Below are positions 8,815 to 18,319 of a DNA stretch of 41,052 nt, one piece after another. Origin of the DNA: Noviherbaspirillum denitrificans (GTDB lineage Bacteria > Pseudomonadota > Gammaproteobacteria > Burkholderiales > Burkholderiaceae_D); NCBI RefSeq assembly GCF_002211445.1, contig NZ_LSTO01000001.1, forward strand, positions 753,481 to 794,532, given 5' to 3'. The first letter of the stretch is position 1; each line of letters begins with the position of its first letter. Below the pieces are notes generated by a model. The model did no database searches and was not told where the DNA came from. It saw only the letters and a program-made list of their open reading frames with translations. The position numbers were made by a program, and so were the translations under genes.

Positions 8815-10017
8815 ATGAAAAAGGCAATCGTGATCGGCGGATCGCTGGGCGGCCTGCTGGCTGCCAACCTGCTGCAGAAAGCCGGATGGGACGTTCACGT
8901 CTACGAACGGGTCGCGGATGAGCTGGCCGAGCGCGGCGCGGGCATCGTCACGCATCCCGAACTATTTGCCGCCTTCGAACGCATCGGCATATCGAGCGAA
9001 CAGATCGGCGTCGACGTCCCCGCGCGCGTCACGATTGACCAGGCGGGGGAAAGGATTTGCTGCCGGCCGCATCCGCAGACGCTCACCGCCTGGGGACGGC
9101 TTTATGTATTGCTGAAGAATGCCTTCCCCGCCGAGCGCTACACCTCGGGCAAGCAGCTGGCCCAGGTCGTGCAGACGCCGCACGCGGTCAACGCACGCTT
9201 TAACGACGGCACGGTTGTCCAGGCAGACCTGCTCATCGGCGCCGACGGCATACGCTCGACGGTGCGCGCGCAGTTCGCACCGGAAGCCAGGCCGCAGTAC
9301 GCCGGTTATGTTGCCTGGCGCGGCCTGGTCGAGGAAAAGGACCTGTCGGCGCGGACACATCGCGACATCTTTTCGTATTTCGGATTCTGCCTGCCCTTGC
9401 GCGAGCAGATTCTCGGCTACCCGGTGGCGGGCGCGCACAACGCGATGGAACCCGGCATGCGCCGCTACAACTTTGTCTGGTACCGGCCGGCCGACGAGGA
9501 TGAGCTGCGCCGCCTGTCGACCGACGACAGCGGCAAGGTGCACGAGAACGGCATTCCGCCGCCGCTGATCAGCAAGCGGGTGCTGGATGAAATACGCCGC
9601 ACCGCTGCGGACATCCTGTCGCCGCAATTCGCCGAGATCGTTGAAAAGACACCGCAGCTGTTTTTCCAGCCCATCTTCGACCTCGAGTCATCCCGCATCG
9701 CCTTCGGGCGCGTCGCACTGCTCGGCGATGCGGCGTTCGTCGCCCGCCCCCACTGCGGCATGGGCGTGACGAAGGCGGCCGGCGACGCGATGGCGCTGGT
9801 CGATGCCATCAGCCGGCACGGCATCGAGGAAGGGCTGCTGCAGTATTCGGACGCGCGGGTCGACTTCGGGCGCCGGATCGTTGCCCATGCACGGCACCTG
9901 GGCGCCTACATGCAGGCGCAGTTGCGTACTGACCATGAGCGCGAAATGGCTGAGCGCTACCGCACCCCGGAAGCAGTGATGCAGGAAACCGCGGTGCCGC
10001 CGGCTTTCGCATCCTGA
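8815..10017 (+). CDS. FAD-dependent aromatic hydroxylase (2,6-dihydroxypyridine hydroxylase-like)
   Basis: This 400-residue class A flavoprotein monooxygenase should hydroxylate an aromatic or heteroaromatic ring using NAD(P)H and O2. The N-terminal Rossmann motif is VIGGSLGGLLAANLL with the acidic residue in HVYER. The DG motif reads LLIGADGIRSTVR (about residues 138-150), and the GD motif ALLGDAAFVARPHCGMG (about 301-317) contacts the FAD ribityl chain. YVAWRGLV and SYFGFCLP resemble the dihydroxypyridine hydroxylase branch. I base that on general family memory, so treat it as moderate. The RBS is AAGGAG. It lies in a tight plus-strand set with the VOC gene before and a hemerythrin gene 30 bases after. 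Confidence 0.85.
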   Translation: MKKAIVIGGSLGGLLAANLLQKAGWDVHVYERVADELAERGAGIVTHPELFAAFERIGISSEQIGVDVPARVTIDQAGERICCRPHPQTLTAWGRLYVLLKNAFPAERYTSGKQLAQVVQTPHAVNARFNDGTVVQADLLIGADGIRSTVRAQFAPEARPQYAGYVAWRGLVEEKDLSARTHRDIFSYFGFCLPLREQILGYPVAGAHNAMEPGMRRYNFVWYRPADEDELRRLSTDDSGKVHENGIPPPLISKRVLDEIRRTAADILSPQFAEIVEKTPQLFFQPIFDLESSRIAFGRVALLGDAAFVARPHCGMGVTKAAGDAMALVDAISRHGIEEGLLQYSDARVDFGRRIVAHARHLGAYMQAQLRTDHEREMAERYRTPEAVMQETAVPPAFAS

Positions 10018-10047
10018 ATTTCCAGCAACCGAACGGAGGAACACCAG

Positions 10048-10641
10048 ATGAGCGCCAATGCCCAGAACAACGCAGTCAACACCATGCTCAACGAACATGG
10101 AAAGCTGTCCGCCATCATCCATGGCATGACCCACTTCGCGCGCCTGATCGGGCAGCCCGGCGCCAACGTCGACTTGAGGGTCTTCCGTGCGATGCTGTTC
10201 TACATCAGCGAGTACCCCGAAAAAGTGCACCACCCGAAAGAGGATGCCTTCCTCTTTCGCCTGGTACGGACGCGGTCGCCGGAAATCAACGCTACTCTCG
10301 CCGCCCTGGAAGAACAGCACCATGCCGGCGAGGCGATGGTTCGTGAACTGGAGCATGCGCTGCTCCGCGTCGAATTCGCCGGTCAGTCAGCGGTGCCGGT
10401 CTTCCAGCAGCAGGTGGAGCGCTATTCCCAGCTCTATCTGCAGCACATGCGGATGGAGGAAGACATCGTCTTTCCCACTGCAGACAAGCTGCTGACGCCG
10501 GAAGACTGGATAGAAATCGATGCAGCCTTCCGTGTCAACGTCGACCCGCTGGACGGCCATGATGCGAAGAGCGGTTTCGACAAGTTGTACTCAACCATCG
10601 TCAACATCACGCCGGCGCCGTACGGACTCGGACCGGCGTAG
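10048..10641 (+). CDS. Hemerythrin-like HHE cation-binding protein
   Basis: This 197-residue helical protein has the hemerythrin/HHE arrangement of metal ligands. The His and Glu pairs visible are LNEHGKLS (first helix), EKVHHPKEDAF (second), EEQHHAGEAM (third) and LQHMRMEEDIVFP (fourth). Such proteins bind a di-iron centre and can carry or sense O2 or NO. The RBS GGAGGAACACCAG is strong, and the gene trails the FAD hydroxylase closely. An oxygen-supply or protective role for the oxygenase is possible, but no experiment supports it here. The stop is five bases from the convergent MFS stop. Confidence 0.85.
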   Translation: MSANAQNNAVNTMLNEHGKLSAIIHGMTHFARLIGQPGANVDLRVFRAMLFYISEYPEKVHHPKEDAFLFRLVRTRSPEINATLAALEEQHHAGEAMVRELEHALLRVEFAGQSAVPVFQQQVERYSQLYLQHMRMEEDIVFPTADKLLTPEDWIEIDAAFRVNVDPLDGHDAKSGFDKLYSTIVNITPAPYGLGPA

Positions 10642-10646
10642 ACGAC

Positions 10647-11975
10647 TCAGTCCCGGATCTCCAGCGCCCGGTTCAGACTGAGCGCCGCGAGTGAACCGGC
10701 GGCGCCGGACAACAGGTAGAGGCTGACGTACGCCAGGCCGAAATGCGCGGAAAGACCGAGCGCGACCAGCGGCGCGAAGCCGGCACCGGCCAGCCAGGCG
10801 AGGTCGGACGTCAGTGCGGCGCCGGTGTAACGGAACCGTGTCTGGAAATTCGCGGTCACCGCCCCCGCCGCCTGGCCGTACGACAGGCCCAGCAGCGCAA
10901 AGCCGAGCAGGATGAAGACCGTCTGGCCGAAGTCACCGCCATCCATCATGAGCGGCACGAAACCGCTGAACACGGCGACGAAGCAGGCGAGCACCCCGAG
11001 CGTGGTACGCCGGCCGAAGCGGTCGGCGATCAGGCCCGAGACGACGATGCCGACCGCCGCGATTGCAGCGCCGACAATCTGGATCACGAGGAATTCACTC
11101 ATCGAGCGTTCCGAATACAGGCTGATCCACGACAGCGGGAACACGGTGACCACATGGAACAGCGCATAACTCGCGAGTGCCGCCAGCGCGCCGATGAGCA
11201 CATTGCGGCCCTGCGAGCGGATCAGCTCGGTGACGTCGGTCGGCTGCAGTTCGCGCTCTTCCAGCAATCGCGCATATTCATTGGTTGATACCAGGCGCAG
11301 GCGCGCGAATAGCGCAACAACGTTGATCGCGAACGCAACGTAGAATGGATAACGCCAGCCCCATTCGAGGAAGTCCGTCGATGACAGGTTGGCCAGCAGG
11401 AAGGCGAACAGGCCGGCGGCGATGCTGAAGCCGAGCGGCGCACCCAGTTGCCCGAGCATCGCATACCAGCCGCGCTTGCTCTCCGGCGCGTTCAGGGCCA
11501 GCAAGGAGGGCAAGCCGTCCCAGGAACCGCCAAGCGCGATGCCTTGCCCAATACGCAACAGCGACAACAGCACGATCGCCGTAAAGCCGAGGTGCTCATA
11601 GGTTGGAAGAAACGCGATGCCAGCGGTCGACAGGCCGAGCAGGAACAGCGCGGTCGTCAGCTTCGCTTCCCGGCCGAAATGGCGCTGGATGGCCATGAAG
11701 GCAACAGTGCCGAATGGCCTTGCAATAAATGCAAAGGAAAAAACCAGGAAAGCGTACAGCGTGCCTTCCAGCTTTTGCTCGAATGGAAAGAACACGGACG
11801 GGAACACCAGTACCGACGCGATCGCATACACGAAAAAGTCGAAATACTCGGAAGCACGGCCGATCACCACGCCGGTCGCTATCTCGCCCGGGGCAATGCT
11901 TGTATCGTCATGCTCGTTCCGCCCCGGATTTACTCCTACAGAATCATTTCCTGCGTAGACATAGCTGCTTGTCAT
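10647..11975 (-). CDS. MFS permease, metabolite:H+ symporter (MHS) family
   Basis: This is a 442-residue, twelve-helix permease of the MHS branch, which imports organic acids and similar solutes with protons. Typical marks are GRASEYFDFFVYAIAS in helix 1, ARPFGTVAFMAIQRHFGR in loop 2-3 and WGWRYPFYVAFAINVVALF in the middle. The second half repeats with GLIADRFGRR. The frame is open to 12032, but the ATG at 11975 has GAGGAG nine bases upstream. The first 45 residues before helix 1 are polar. It may import the substrate of the VOC/monooxygenase genes, or a product pathway acid. Substrate unknown. Confidence 0.87.
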   Translation of the reverse strand: MTSSYVYAGNDSVGVNPGRNEHDDTSIAPGEIATGVVIGRASEYFDFFVYAIASVLVFPSVFFPFEQKLEGTLYAFLVFSFAFIARPFGTVAFMAIQRHFGREAKLTTALFLLGLSTAGIAFLPTYEHLGFTAIVLLSLLRIGQGIALGGSWDGLPSLLALNAPESKRGWYAMLGQLGAPLGFSIAAGLFAFLLANLSSTDFLEWGWRYPFYVAFAINVVALFARLRLVSTNEYARLLEERELQPTDVTELIRSQGRNVLIGALAALASYALFHVVTVFPLSWISLYSERSMSEFLVIQIVGAAIAAVGIVVSGLIADRFGRRTTLGVLACFVAVFSGFVPLMMDGGDFGQTVFILLGFALLGLSYGQAAGAVTANFQTRFRYTGAALTSDLAWLAGAGFAPLVALGLSAHFGLAYVSLYLLSGAAGSLAALSLNRALEIRD

Positions 11976-12116
11976 ATAGTCTGTCTCCTCTGATTGACAC
12001 GCCAAACCCTGTTTTTTCCATATTCTGCCCATGGGTAGGACAATATGTCCAATCGCGCGAGGCCCTGGAGCGCTATAAAGTGCGGATTCCTTGATCTGGG
12101 ATATTGACTTCCGCCC

Positions 12117-13145
12117 ATGCTTTCACTCCAGAATCGCCGCACGCGGCTTTCTTTTCACTGGCTGGCCCTGCTGATTGTTGTCTTTCTGGCAGGTTGCGAT
12201 ACCGTGGTAATGAATCCTTCCGGGGACATTGCCCGGCAGCAGGCCAAGCTTGTCTGGGTTTCGACCCTGTTGATGCTGGTCATCATCGTTCCGGTCATCG
12301 CCCTCACCCTGTTCTTCGCGTGGCGTTATCGAAAGAGCAACACCAAGGCGACCTACACGCCCGACTGGGACCACTCGACCCAGCTCGAACTGGTGATCTG
12401 GGGCGCGCCGTTGCTGATCATCATCGCGCTCGGGCTGCTGACCTGGATCAGCACCCACCAGCTCGATCCCTACCGTCCGCTGCAGCGCCTCGACGCCGAG
12501 CGCCCGATTCCCGCCGATACCAAGCCGCTGACGGTGCAGGTGGTGGCAATGGACTGGAAATGGTTGTTCATCTATCCGGAGCAGGGCATTGCCACGGTCA
12601 ATGAACTGGTCACGCCGGTCGATGTGCCGATCCGCTTCAAGCTCACGGCGTCCACGGTGATGAATTCCTTCTACATCCCCGCGCTGGCCGGCCAGATCTA
12701 TGCGATGCCGGGAATGGACACGACCTTGAATGCTGTCCTCAACAAGCCCGGCCAATACGAAGGTTTTTCGGCGAACTACAGCGGCGCAGGCTTTTCGCAC
12801 ATGCGCTTCAAGTATCACGGTGTGTCCGCCGGCGAGTTCGACGAGTGGGTGAAGAAGATGAAGGCAGGCGCCGGCACGTTGGACCGCGCTGCATACCTCG
12901 CGCTGGAAAAGCCCAGCGAGCGTGAACCGGTACGCCGCTATGCCAAGGTCGCGCCCGCGCTCTATGACGCCGTCATCAACCGTTGCGTCGCACCGGGTAG
13001 CACCTGCATGAAAGACATGATGGCAGCCGATGCCAGCCGCGTCCGCAGCGACCTGGTGAGCAAGGAAATGACGACCCAGACCTGCACCGCGTCGAATGCC
13101 GGCCTCGTGACCGCCTCCCTCTATTCCAATACCCGCAACAACTGA
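12117..13145 (+). CDS. cyoA: Quinol oxidase subunit II (CyoA/QoxA type)
   Basis: This is subunit II of a heme-copper quinol oxidase (342 residues). A lipoprotein signal ends in LAGC with Cys27 as the lipidated residue. Two transmembrane helices follow (about 43-68 and 91-112), then a periplasmic cupredoxin domain. The CuA ligands of cytochrome c oxidases are absent. Where they would be, the sequence reads [14 protein letters not shown], like CyoA of E. coli, so electrons come from quinol and not cytochrome c. [17 protein letters not shown] is also a CyoA hallmark. A C-terminal tail has several Cys residues ([14 protein letters not shown]), unusual compared with my memory of the E. coli protein. 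I see no clear Shine-Dalgarno before the ATG. First gene of a tight operon. Confidence 0.92.
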   Translation: MLSLQNRRTRLSFHWLALLIVVFLAGCDTVVMNPSGDIARQQAKLVWVSTLLMLVIIVPVIALTLFFAWRYRKSNTKATYTPDWDHSTQLELVIWGAPLLIIIALGLLTWISTHQLDPYRPLQRLDAERPIPADTKPLTVQVVAMDWKWLFIYPEQGIATVNELVTPVDVPIRFKLTASTVMNSFYIPALAGQIYAMPGMDTTLNAVLNKPGQYEGFSANYSGAGFSHMRFKYHGVSAGEFDEWVKKMKAGAGTLDRAAYLALEKPSEREPVRRYAKVAPALYDAVINRCVAPGSTCMKDMMAADASRVRSDLVSKEMTTQTCTASNAGLVTASLYSNTRNN

Positions 13146-13147
13146 CC

Positions 13148-15157
13148 ATGCAAGATCACACTGACCTGAAACAGTTGCTTTTCGGCCGCCTCGGCTGGGA
13201 TGCAATTCCCTTGCACGAGCCGATCCTGATCGTCACCTTCGCGATGGTGGCGCTGGGCGGGCTCGCCGTCGCCGCCGGCGTTACGCGCTACCGGTTGTGG
13301 GGCCCGCTGTGGCGCGACTGGATTACCAGCATCGACCACAAGAAGATAGGCATCATGTACATGGTGCTCGGCCTCGTGATGCTGCTGCGCGGCTTTGCCG
13401 ACGCGCTGATGATGCGCGCGCAGCAGGCGATCGCTTTCGGTGAGCACGCCGGCTACCTGCCGCCGCACCATTACGACCAGATCTTCACCGCGCACGGCGT
13501 GATCATGATCTTCTTCGTCGCGATGCCCTTCGTTACCGGCCTGATGAACTACGTCGTGCCGCTGCAGATCGGCGCGCGCGACGTCGCCTTCCCCTTCCTG
13601 AACAACTTCAGCTTCTGGATGACGACCTTCGGCGCCGCGCTGACGATGGTGTCGCTGTTCGTCGGCGAATACGCGAAGACCGGCTGGCTCGCCTATCCGC
13701 CGCTGTCGGGCATTCTCGCGAGTCCCGACGTCGGTGTCGATTACTACATCTGGTCGCTGCAGATAGCAGGCGTCGGCACGTTGCTGTCAGGGGTCAACCT
13801 GATCGCCACCATCGTGAAGATGCGCGCGCCCGGGATGACTCTGATGAAGATGCCGGTGTTCACCTGGACATCGCTGTGCACCAACGTGCTGATCGTGGTG
13901 ACCTTCCCGGTGCTGACCGCGGTGCTCGCGATGCTGTCGATGGACCGCATGTTCGGCGCGCACTTCTTCACGAATGAGCTGGGCGGCAATTCCATGCTGT
14001 ACGTGAACCTGATCTGGATCTGGGGCCACCCCGAGGTCTACATCCTGGTGCTGCCGGTGTTCGGCGTGTTCTCGGAAATCGTGTCGACCTTCTCCGGCAA
14101 GCGCCTGTTCGGCTACACCTCGATGGTGTACGCGACGGTGGTGATCACCATCCTGTCCTACCTGGTGTGGCTGCACCACTTCTTCACCATGGGCTCGGGT
14201 GCGAGCGTGAATTCCTTCTTCGGCATCACGACGATGATCATCTCGATCCCGACCGGCGCGAAGATCTTCAACTGGCTGTTCACGATGTACCGCGGCCGCA
14301 TCCGCTTTGAAGTGCCGATGCTGTGGACCATCGGCTTCATGGTGACCTTCGTCATCGGCGGCATGACGGGCGTGCTGCTGGCGGTGCCGCCGGCCGACTT
14401 CGTGCTGCACAACAGCCTGTTCCTGATTGCGCACTTCCATAACGTGATCATCGGCGGCGTGGTGTTTGGCGTCTTCGCGGCGATCAACTACTGGTTCCCG
14501 AAAGCCTTCGGCTTCAAGCTCGATGCATTCTGGGGCAAGTGCTCGTTCTGGTTCTGGCTGGTGGGCTTCTACCTCGCCTTCATGCCGCTGTACGTGCTCG
14601 GCCTGATGGGCGTGACGCGCCGCATGAGCCACTTCGACGATCCTTCGCTGCAGATCTGGTTCCAGATCGCCGCGCTGGGTGCGGTGCTGATCGCCCTCGG
14701 CATTGGCTCCACGCTCGTCCAGTTCTATGTCAGCTTCAAGCGCCGCGAGGAACTGCGCGATGTCAGCGGCGACCCGTGGGATGGCCGCACGCTGGAGTGG
14801 TCGACCTCGTCGCCGCCGCCGGATTACAACTTCGCGTTCACGCCGCGCGTGTACGACAACGACACCTGGACCGACATGAAGCGCCGCAGCTATAGCCGTC
14901 CGCGCGAAGGCTTCATCGCGATCCACATGCCGAAGAACACGGCGGCCGGTTTCGTGATTTCCGCGCTGTCCGCAGTAACCGCCTTCGCCCTGATCTGGCA
15001 GATGTGGCTGGTGGCTGCCGTCGGCTTCGCCGCGACCGTCATCGCCACCATCGTCCATACCTTCAACTACAAGCGCGACTACTACATCCCGGCCAACGAA
15101 GTCGACCAGACCGAGAAAACGCGCACCCGCCTGCTGGAGGGCCACGCCCATGCTTGA
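13148..15157 (+). CDS. cyoB: Quinol oxidase subunit I (CyoB/QoxB type)
   Basis: This is the catalytic subunit (669 residues, about 15 helices), which reduces O2 at a heme-Cu centre and pumps protons. The low-spin heme ligands are His116 (FTAHG) and His431 (HFHNV). CuB ligands are His294, His343 and His344 (GHPEVY, LHHFF), with Tyr298 for the His-Tyr crosslink and His429 for the high-spin heme. Proton-path residues Asp145 and Glu296 (D channel) and Lys372 (K channel) are present. Quinol-site residues corresponding to E. coli Arg71, Asp75 and His98 are Arg81, Asp85 and His108. All key positions are intact. It starts two bases after the cyoA stop. Confidence 0.96.
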   Translation: MQDHTDLKQLLFGRLGWDAIPLHEPILIVTFAMVALGGLAVAAGVTRYRLWGPLWRDWITSIDHKKIGIMYMVLGLVMLLRGFADALMMRAQQAIAFGEHAGYLPPHHYDQIFTAHGVIMIFFVAMPFVTGLMNYVVPLQIGARDVAFPFLNNFSFWMTTFGAALTMVSLFVGEYAKTGWLAYPPLSGILASPDVGVDYYIWSLQIAGVGTLLSGVNLIATIVKMRAPGMTLMKMPVFTWTSLCTNVLIVVTFPVLTAVLAMLSMDRMFGAHFFTNELGGNSMLYVNLIWIWGHPEVYILVLPVFGVFSEIVSTFSGKRLFGYTSMVYATVVITILSYLVWLHHFFTMGSGASVNSFFGITTMIISIPTGAKIFNWLFTMYRGRIRFEVPMLWTIGFMVTFVIGGMTGVLLAVPPADFVLHNSLFLIAHFHNVIIGGVVFGVFAAINYWFPKAFGFKLDAFWGKCSFWFWLVGFYLAFMPLYVLGLMGVTRRMSHFDDPSLQIWFQIAALGAVLIALGIGSTLVQFYVSFKRREELRDVSGDPWDGRTLEWSTSSPPPDYNFAFTPRVYDNDTWTDMKRRSYSRPREGFIAIHMPKNTAAGFVISALSAVTAFALIWQMWLVAAVGFAATVIATIVHTFNYKRDYYIPANEVDQTEKTRTRLLEGHAHA

Positions 15158-15785
15158 GACGACCATTGATCCCCGCGCCATGGGCGCGACCGGCGGCGAC
15201 ATGCCCTTCCACGTGCGCGAGCACCATCCGGAAAACGGCACGCTGCTCGGTTTCTGGCTCTATCTGATGAGCGACTGCCTGATCTTCGCCTGCCTGTTCC
15301 TGGCGTACGCGGTGCTCGGCCGCAGCTATGCCGGCGGCCCCTCGGGCGCCGAGCTGTTCGACCTGCCGCTGGTGGCGCTGAACACCGGCTTCCTGCTGCT
15401 GTCGTCGATCACCTACGGCTTCGCGATGCTGGCCTCCCAGCAGAAAAAGCTCGGCTCGACGCTGCGCTGGCTGGCCGTCACCGGTCTGTTCGGCGCCGCG
15501 TTCATCGGCCTCGAACTGTACGAGTTCGCGCACCTGATCCACGAAGGTGCGGGCCCGCAGCGCAGCGCCTTCCTGACCTCGTTCTTCGCGCTGGTCGGCA
15601 CGCACGGCCTGCACGTGTTCTTCGGCATCGTCTGGCTCGTGACCCTGCTGTTCCAGCTGAACCGCCACGGACTGATCCCGGAAAACCGCCGCCGCCTGAT
15701 GTGCCTGTCGATGTTCTGGCACTTCCTGGACGTGATCTGGATCGGTGTCTTCACCTTTGTCTACCTGATGGGAGTCTTGCCGTGA
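15150..15785 (+). CDS. cyoC: Quinol oxidase subunit III (CyoC)
   Basis: This 211-residue protein has five membrane helices and no redox cofactor. Recognisable parts are [24 protein letters not shown] at the first helix, the conserved Glu of [16 protein letters not shown], and [13 protein letters not shown] followed by [20 protein letters not shown]. The start overlaps the cyoB end by eight bases, which implies translational coupling. The short first-helix layout matches the five-helix CyoC form, not the seven-helix mitochondrial type. Confidence 0.94.
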   Translation: MLETTIDPRAMGATGGDMPFHVREHHPENGTLLGFWLYLMSDCLIFACLFLAYAVLGRSYAGGPSGAELFDLPLVALNTGFLLLSSITYGFAMLASQQKKLGSTLRWLAVTGLFGAAFIGLELYEFAHLIHEGAGPQRSAFLTSFFALVGTHGLHVFFGIVWLVTLLFQLNRHGLIPENRRRLMCLSMFWHFLDVIWIGVFTFVYLMGVLP

Positions 15786-16165
15786 GCGAGCATCACCATA
15801 ACGCCGGGCATGGCCACGATGCCCACCATGACGACCATGCCGACCACGGCAGCCTGAAAAGCTATCTGATCGGCTTCCTGCTGTCTGTGATCCTGACCGC
15901 GATTCCGTTCTGGCTGGTGATGGACAACGTCATCGCCAGGCCGCAGGTTGCCGCCATGGTGCTGCTGGTCTTCGCCGCGATCCAGATCGTGGTGCACATG
16001 ATCTACTTCCTGCACATGAACACGCGCTCGGAAGGCGGATGGTCGATGCTGGCGCTGATCTTCACCGTGGTGCTGGTGGTGATCGTGCTGAGCGGTTCGA
16101 TCTGGGTGATGTACCACCTGAACCACAACATGATGCCGGGCATGAACCACGGCGCGCCGATGTGA
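15782..16165 (+). CDS. cyoD: Quinol oxidase subunit IV (CyoD), GTG start
   Basis: This is the small subunit (127 residues, three helices) that helps CuB assembly in bo-type oxidases. The helices are SYLIGFLLSVILTAIPFWLVM, AAMVLLVFAAIQIVVHMIYFLHM and a C-terminal MLALIFTVVLVVIVLSGSIWVMYHL. I chose the GTG at 15782 because it overlaps the cyoC stop as GTGA and yields a family-length protein. An upstream ATG at 15701 is only shadow of cyoC. The soluble N-terminus is very His-rich: nine His between residues 4 and 22. The C-terminal tail also has Met and His residues (HNMMPGMNHG), which could bind copper. Confidence 0.92.
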   Translation: MSEHHHNAGHGHDAHHDDHADHGSLKSYLIGFLLSVILTAIPFWLVMDNVIARPQVAAMVLLVFAAIQIVVHMIYFLHMNTRSEGGWSMLALIFTVVLVVIVLSGSIWVMYHLNHNMMPGMNHGAPM

Positions 16166-16182
16166 CCATAGGGACACTTGCC

Positions 16183-16947
16183 ATGACCCCGGCCACCTCC
16201 GATGCGCCTGCGCCCCGACGCTCGCGCATCGCGTTGCTCGCGCTGGCCGCATGCGCGCTGCTGCTGTTTGCCGCCTTTGCCGCGCTCGGCACCTGGCAGC
16301 TGTTCCGCCTGCAATGGAAGCTCGACCTGATCGACCGCGTCGAGCATCGCGTGCATGCGCCGCCGGTGCCGGCGCCCGCTTCGAAGCAGTGGTCGCGGAT
16401 AAATGCCACCGATGACGAGTACAAGCATGTGCAACTCGCCGGCACCTTCCTTCACGACCGCACCACACCGGTCCAGGCCACCACCGAACTCGGCTTCGGC
16501 TACTGGCTGCTGACGCCGCTCCGCGTCGAAGACGGCAGCCTCGTGCTCGTCAACCGCGGCTTCATTCCCGCCAACCGCCTGCGCGAAGCGCTGTCCCCGA
16601 AGCCGGACGAATCTGCTTCGATTACCGGGCTGCTCAGGATGACCGAACCCGGCGGCGTCTTCCCGCGCCGCAACGACCCGGCGGCCAACCGCTGGTATTC
16701 CCGTGATGTGCAGGGGATTGCCGCCAGCCGCGGCCTGTCCCGGGTCGCGCCGTATTTCGTCGATGCCGATGGCGCGGCGGAAAGCGCGGTCGCCCCAGGT
16801 CCGGTTGGCGGGCTGACAGTCGTCTCTTTCCACAATAATCACCTCGCCTACGCCCTGACTTGGTATGCTCTCGCATTGATGGTGGCTGGCGCCGCTTTCT
16901 GGGCGGTGCGCAAAGAAAGGCGCATGCATCCGCAAGCGGCAGCCTGA
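16183..16947 (+). CDS. SURF1-family oxidase assembly protein
   Basis: This is a 254-residue SURF1/Shy1 protein. It has an N-terminal membrane helix (about residues 14-36), a periplasmic domain and a C-terminal helix (ALTWYALALMVAGAAFWAV). Family motifs are LGTWQLFRLQWKLDLI after helix 1, VLVNRGFIP in the middle and NNHLAYALTWYALA at the end. SURF1 delivers or protects heme a during assembly of heme-copper oxidases. The ATG at 16183, 17 bases after cyoD, was chosen because the longer frame is shadow of cyoD. SURF1 at the end of a quinol-oxidase operon recalls the qox-linked SURF1 of Paracoccus and hints at a heme-a-containing quinol oxidase. Confidence 0.9.
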   Translation: MTPATSDAPAPRRSRIALLALAACALLLFAAFAALGTWQLFRLQWKLDLIDRVEHRVHAPPVPAPASKQWSRINATDDEYKHVQLAGTFLHDRTTPVQATTELGFGYWLLTPLRVEDGSLVLVNRGFIPANRLREALSPKPDESASITGLLRMTEPGGVFPRRNDPAANRWYSRDVQGIAASRGLSRVAPYFVDADGAAESAVAPGPVGGLTVVSFHNNHLAYALTWYALALMVAGAAFWAVRKERRMHPQAAA

Positions 16948-16975
16948 GCAACCGGCGGCAACCGGGACATGATGC

Positions 16976-18319
16976 ATGGCGATCGAAAACGACACTGTTG
17001 AACAGCAGGACGGCATGAAGGAAGTCAATGCCGAGCGCGTCGGCTACGCCGCCGGGCACAAGAACATGCTGTACCTGATCCGGTTGCGCTGGATCGCGGT
17101 GGTCGGACAGATCACGACCATCACCGTGGTGTCGCTGGTCCTCGGCATCCATCTCCCGCTTCCGCAAATGATCGCGGTGCTGGCCTGCCTGATCGCCTTC
17201 AACATCGGCAGCCACCTGCGCTGGCACGAAAACGCCATCGTCACCAACCGCGAAATGTTCTTCGCGTTGCTGGTTGATGTCGCCACCCTGACCGCGCAAT
17301 TGTATTTCAGCGGCGGCACGACGAATCCGTTCGCCTTCCTCTACCTGCTGCAGGTCATCCTTTCCGCCGTGCTTCTCGAAGCCTGGGCAACCTGGAGCAT
17401 CGTGGCCATCTCCTGCCTCTGCCTCGCAGGCCTGTCGCTGTTTTCGCGGCCGCTGCAGATGATCGCCGAGCACAGGGAAACCTTCCCCACGCTATATGTG
17501 CAGGGCATGCTGATCTGCTTCCTGCTGGTCGCAGGCATCCTGGTCATCCTCATCATGCGCATCACCGGCAACCTGCGCACCCGGGACGAACAACTGGCGC
17601 GCCTGCGCCAGCGTGCGGTGGAAGAAGAGCATATCGTGCGCATGGGCTTGCTGGCGTCGGGCGCGGCGCACGAACTCGGCACGCCGATGGCGACGATGTC
17701 GGTGATCCTCGGCGACTGGCGGCGCATGCCGGAATTCGCCGGCAACGCGATGCTGCAGGAAGAGATCGCCGAGATGCAGGCGCAATTGCAGCGCTGCAAA
17801 CGCATCGTCACCGGCATCCTGATGTCCGCCGGCGAAACGCGCGGCGAATCGTCGGCCAGGACCACGATCCGCACCTTTCTCAGCGACATGGCAAAGGAAT
17901 GGCGCACCAGCCGGCCGGTGCTTGAATTCGTCTACGATGACCATATCGTGCAAGACATGCCGGTGGTGTTCGACTCGGCGCTCAAGCAAACCATCTTCAA
18001 CCTGCTCGACAATGCGCTCGAAGCCTCGCCGCAGTGGATCAGGCTGGAGGCAGTCCGCGAAGACAGCACGCTGCGGCTGAGCGTGGCGGATGCCGGACCC
18101 GGATTCTCGCCGGCCATGCTGGCGAACTTCGGCAAGCCTTACAATTCAAGCAAGGGGCGGCCGGGCGGCGGCCTGGGATTGTTCCTGGTCGTCAATGTTG
18201 TGCGCACGCTCGGGGGCACCGCGGCGGCACGCAACCGCCCGGAAGGCGGCGCAATCGTCGAGATCACGCTGCCGCTGGCCGCCATCGCGCTGGAAGAGGA
18301 AAAGAACGATGTCACCTGA
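16976..18319 (+). CDS. regB: RegB/PrrB/ActS-like redox sensor histidine kinase
   Basis: This is a 447-residue membrane kinase. Six hydrophobic segments span about residues 30-195, and the cytoplasmic kinase part follows. The H-box is ASGAAHELGTPMATM with His232, the N-box LLDNALEA with Asn346, G1 DAGPGF (372-377) and G2 GGGLGL (397-402). Two RegB signatures are visible. GGTTNPF (113-119) fits the GGxxNPF ubiquinone-binding heptapeptide, and Cys274 in LQRCKRIV lies 42 residues after the phospho-His, the place of the redox-active cysteine of RegB. It should sense quinone redox state and control respiratory genes through the adjacent RegA-like regulator. It lies 28 bases after SURF1. The symbol is assigned by similarity. 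Confidence 0.88.
   Translation: MAIENDTVEQQDGMKEVNAERVGYAAGHKNMLYLIRLRWIAVVGQITTITVVSLVLGIHLPLPQMIAVLACLIAFNIGSHLRWHENAIVTNREMFFALLVDVATLTAQLYFSGGTTNPFAFLYLLQVILSAVLLEAWATWSIVAISCLCLAGLSLFSRPLQMIAEHRETFPTLYVQGMLICFLLVAGILVILIMRITGNLRTRDEQLARLRQRAVEEEHIVRMGLLASGAAHELGTPMATMSVILGDWRRMPEFAGNAMLQEEIAEMQAQLQRCKRIVTGILMSAGETRGESSARTTIRTFLSDMAKEWRTSRPVLEFVYDDHIVQDMPVVFDSALKQTIFNLLDNALEASPQWIRLEAVREDSTLRLSVADAGPGFSPAMLANFGKPYNSSKGRPGGGLGLFLVVNVVRTLGGTAAARNRPEGGAIVEITLPLAAIALEEEKNDVT

Noticed and set aside
12038-12050. Palindrome GGACA-ATA-TGTCC before the quinol oxidase operon.
   Set aside because: Short, single copy, no second site or promoter geometry to support an operator.
12070-12116. FNR/Anr-type box (TTGAT...ATCAA) before cyoA.
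   Set aside because: TTGATCTGGGATAT keeps only the left half; the right half does not match.
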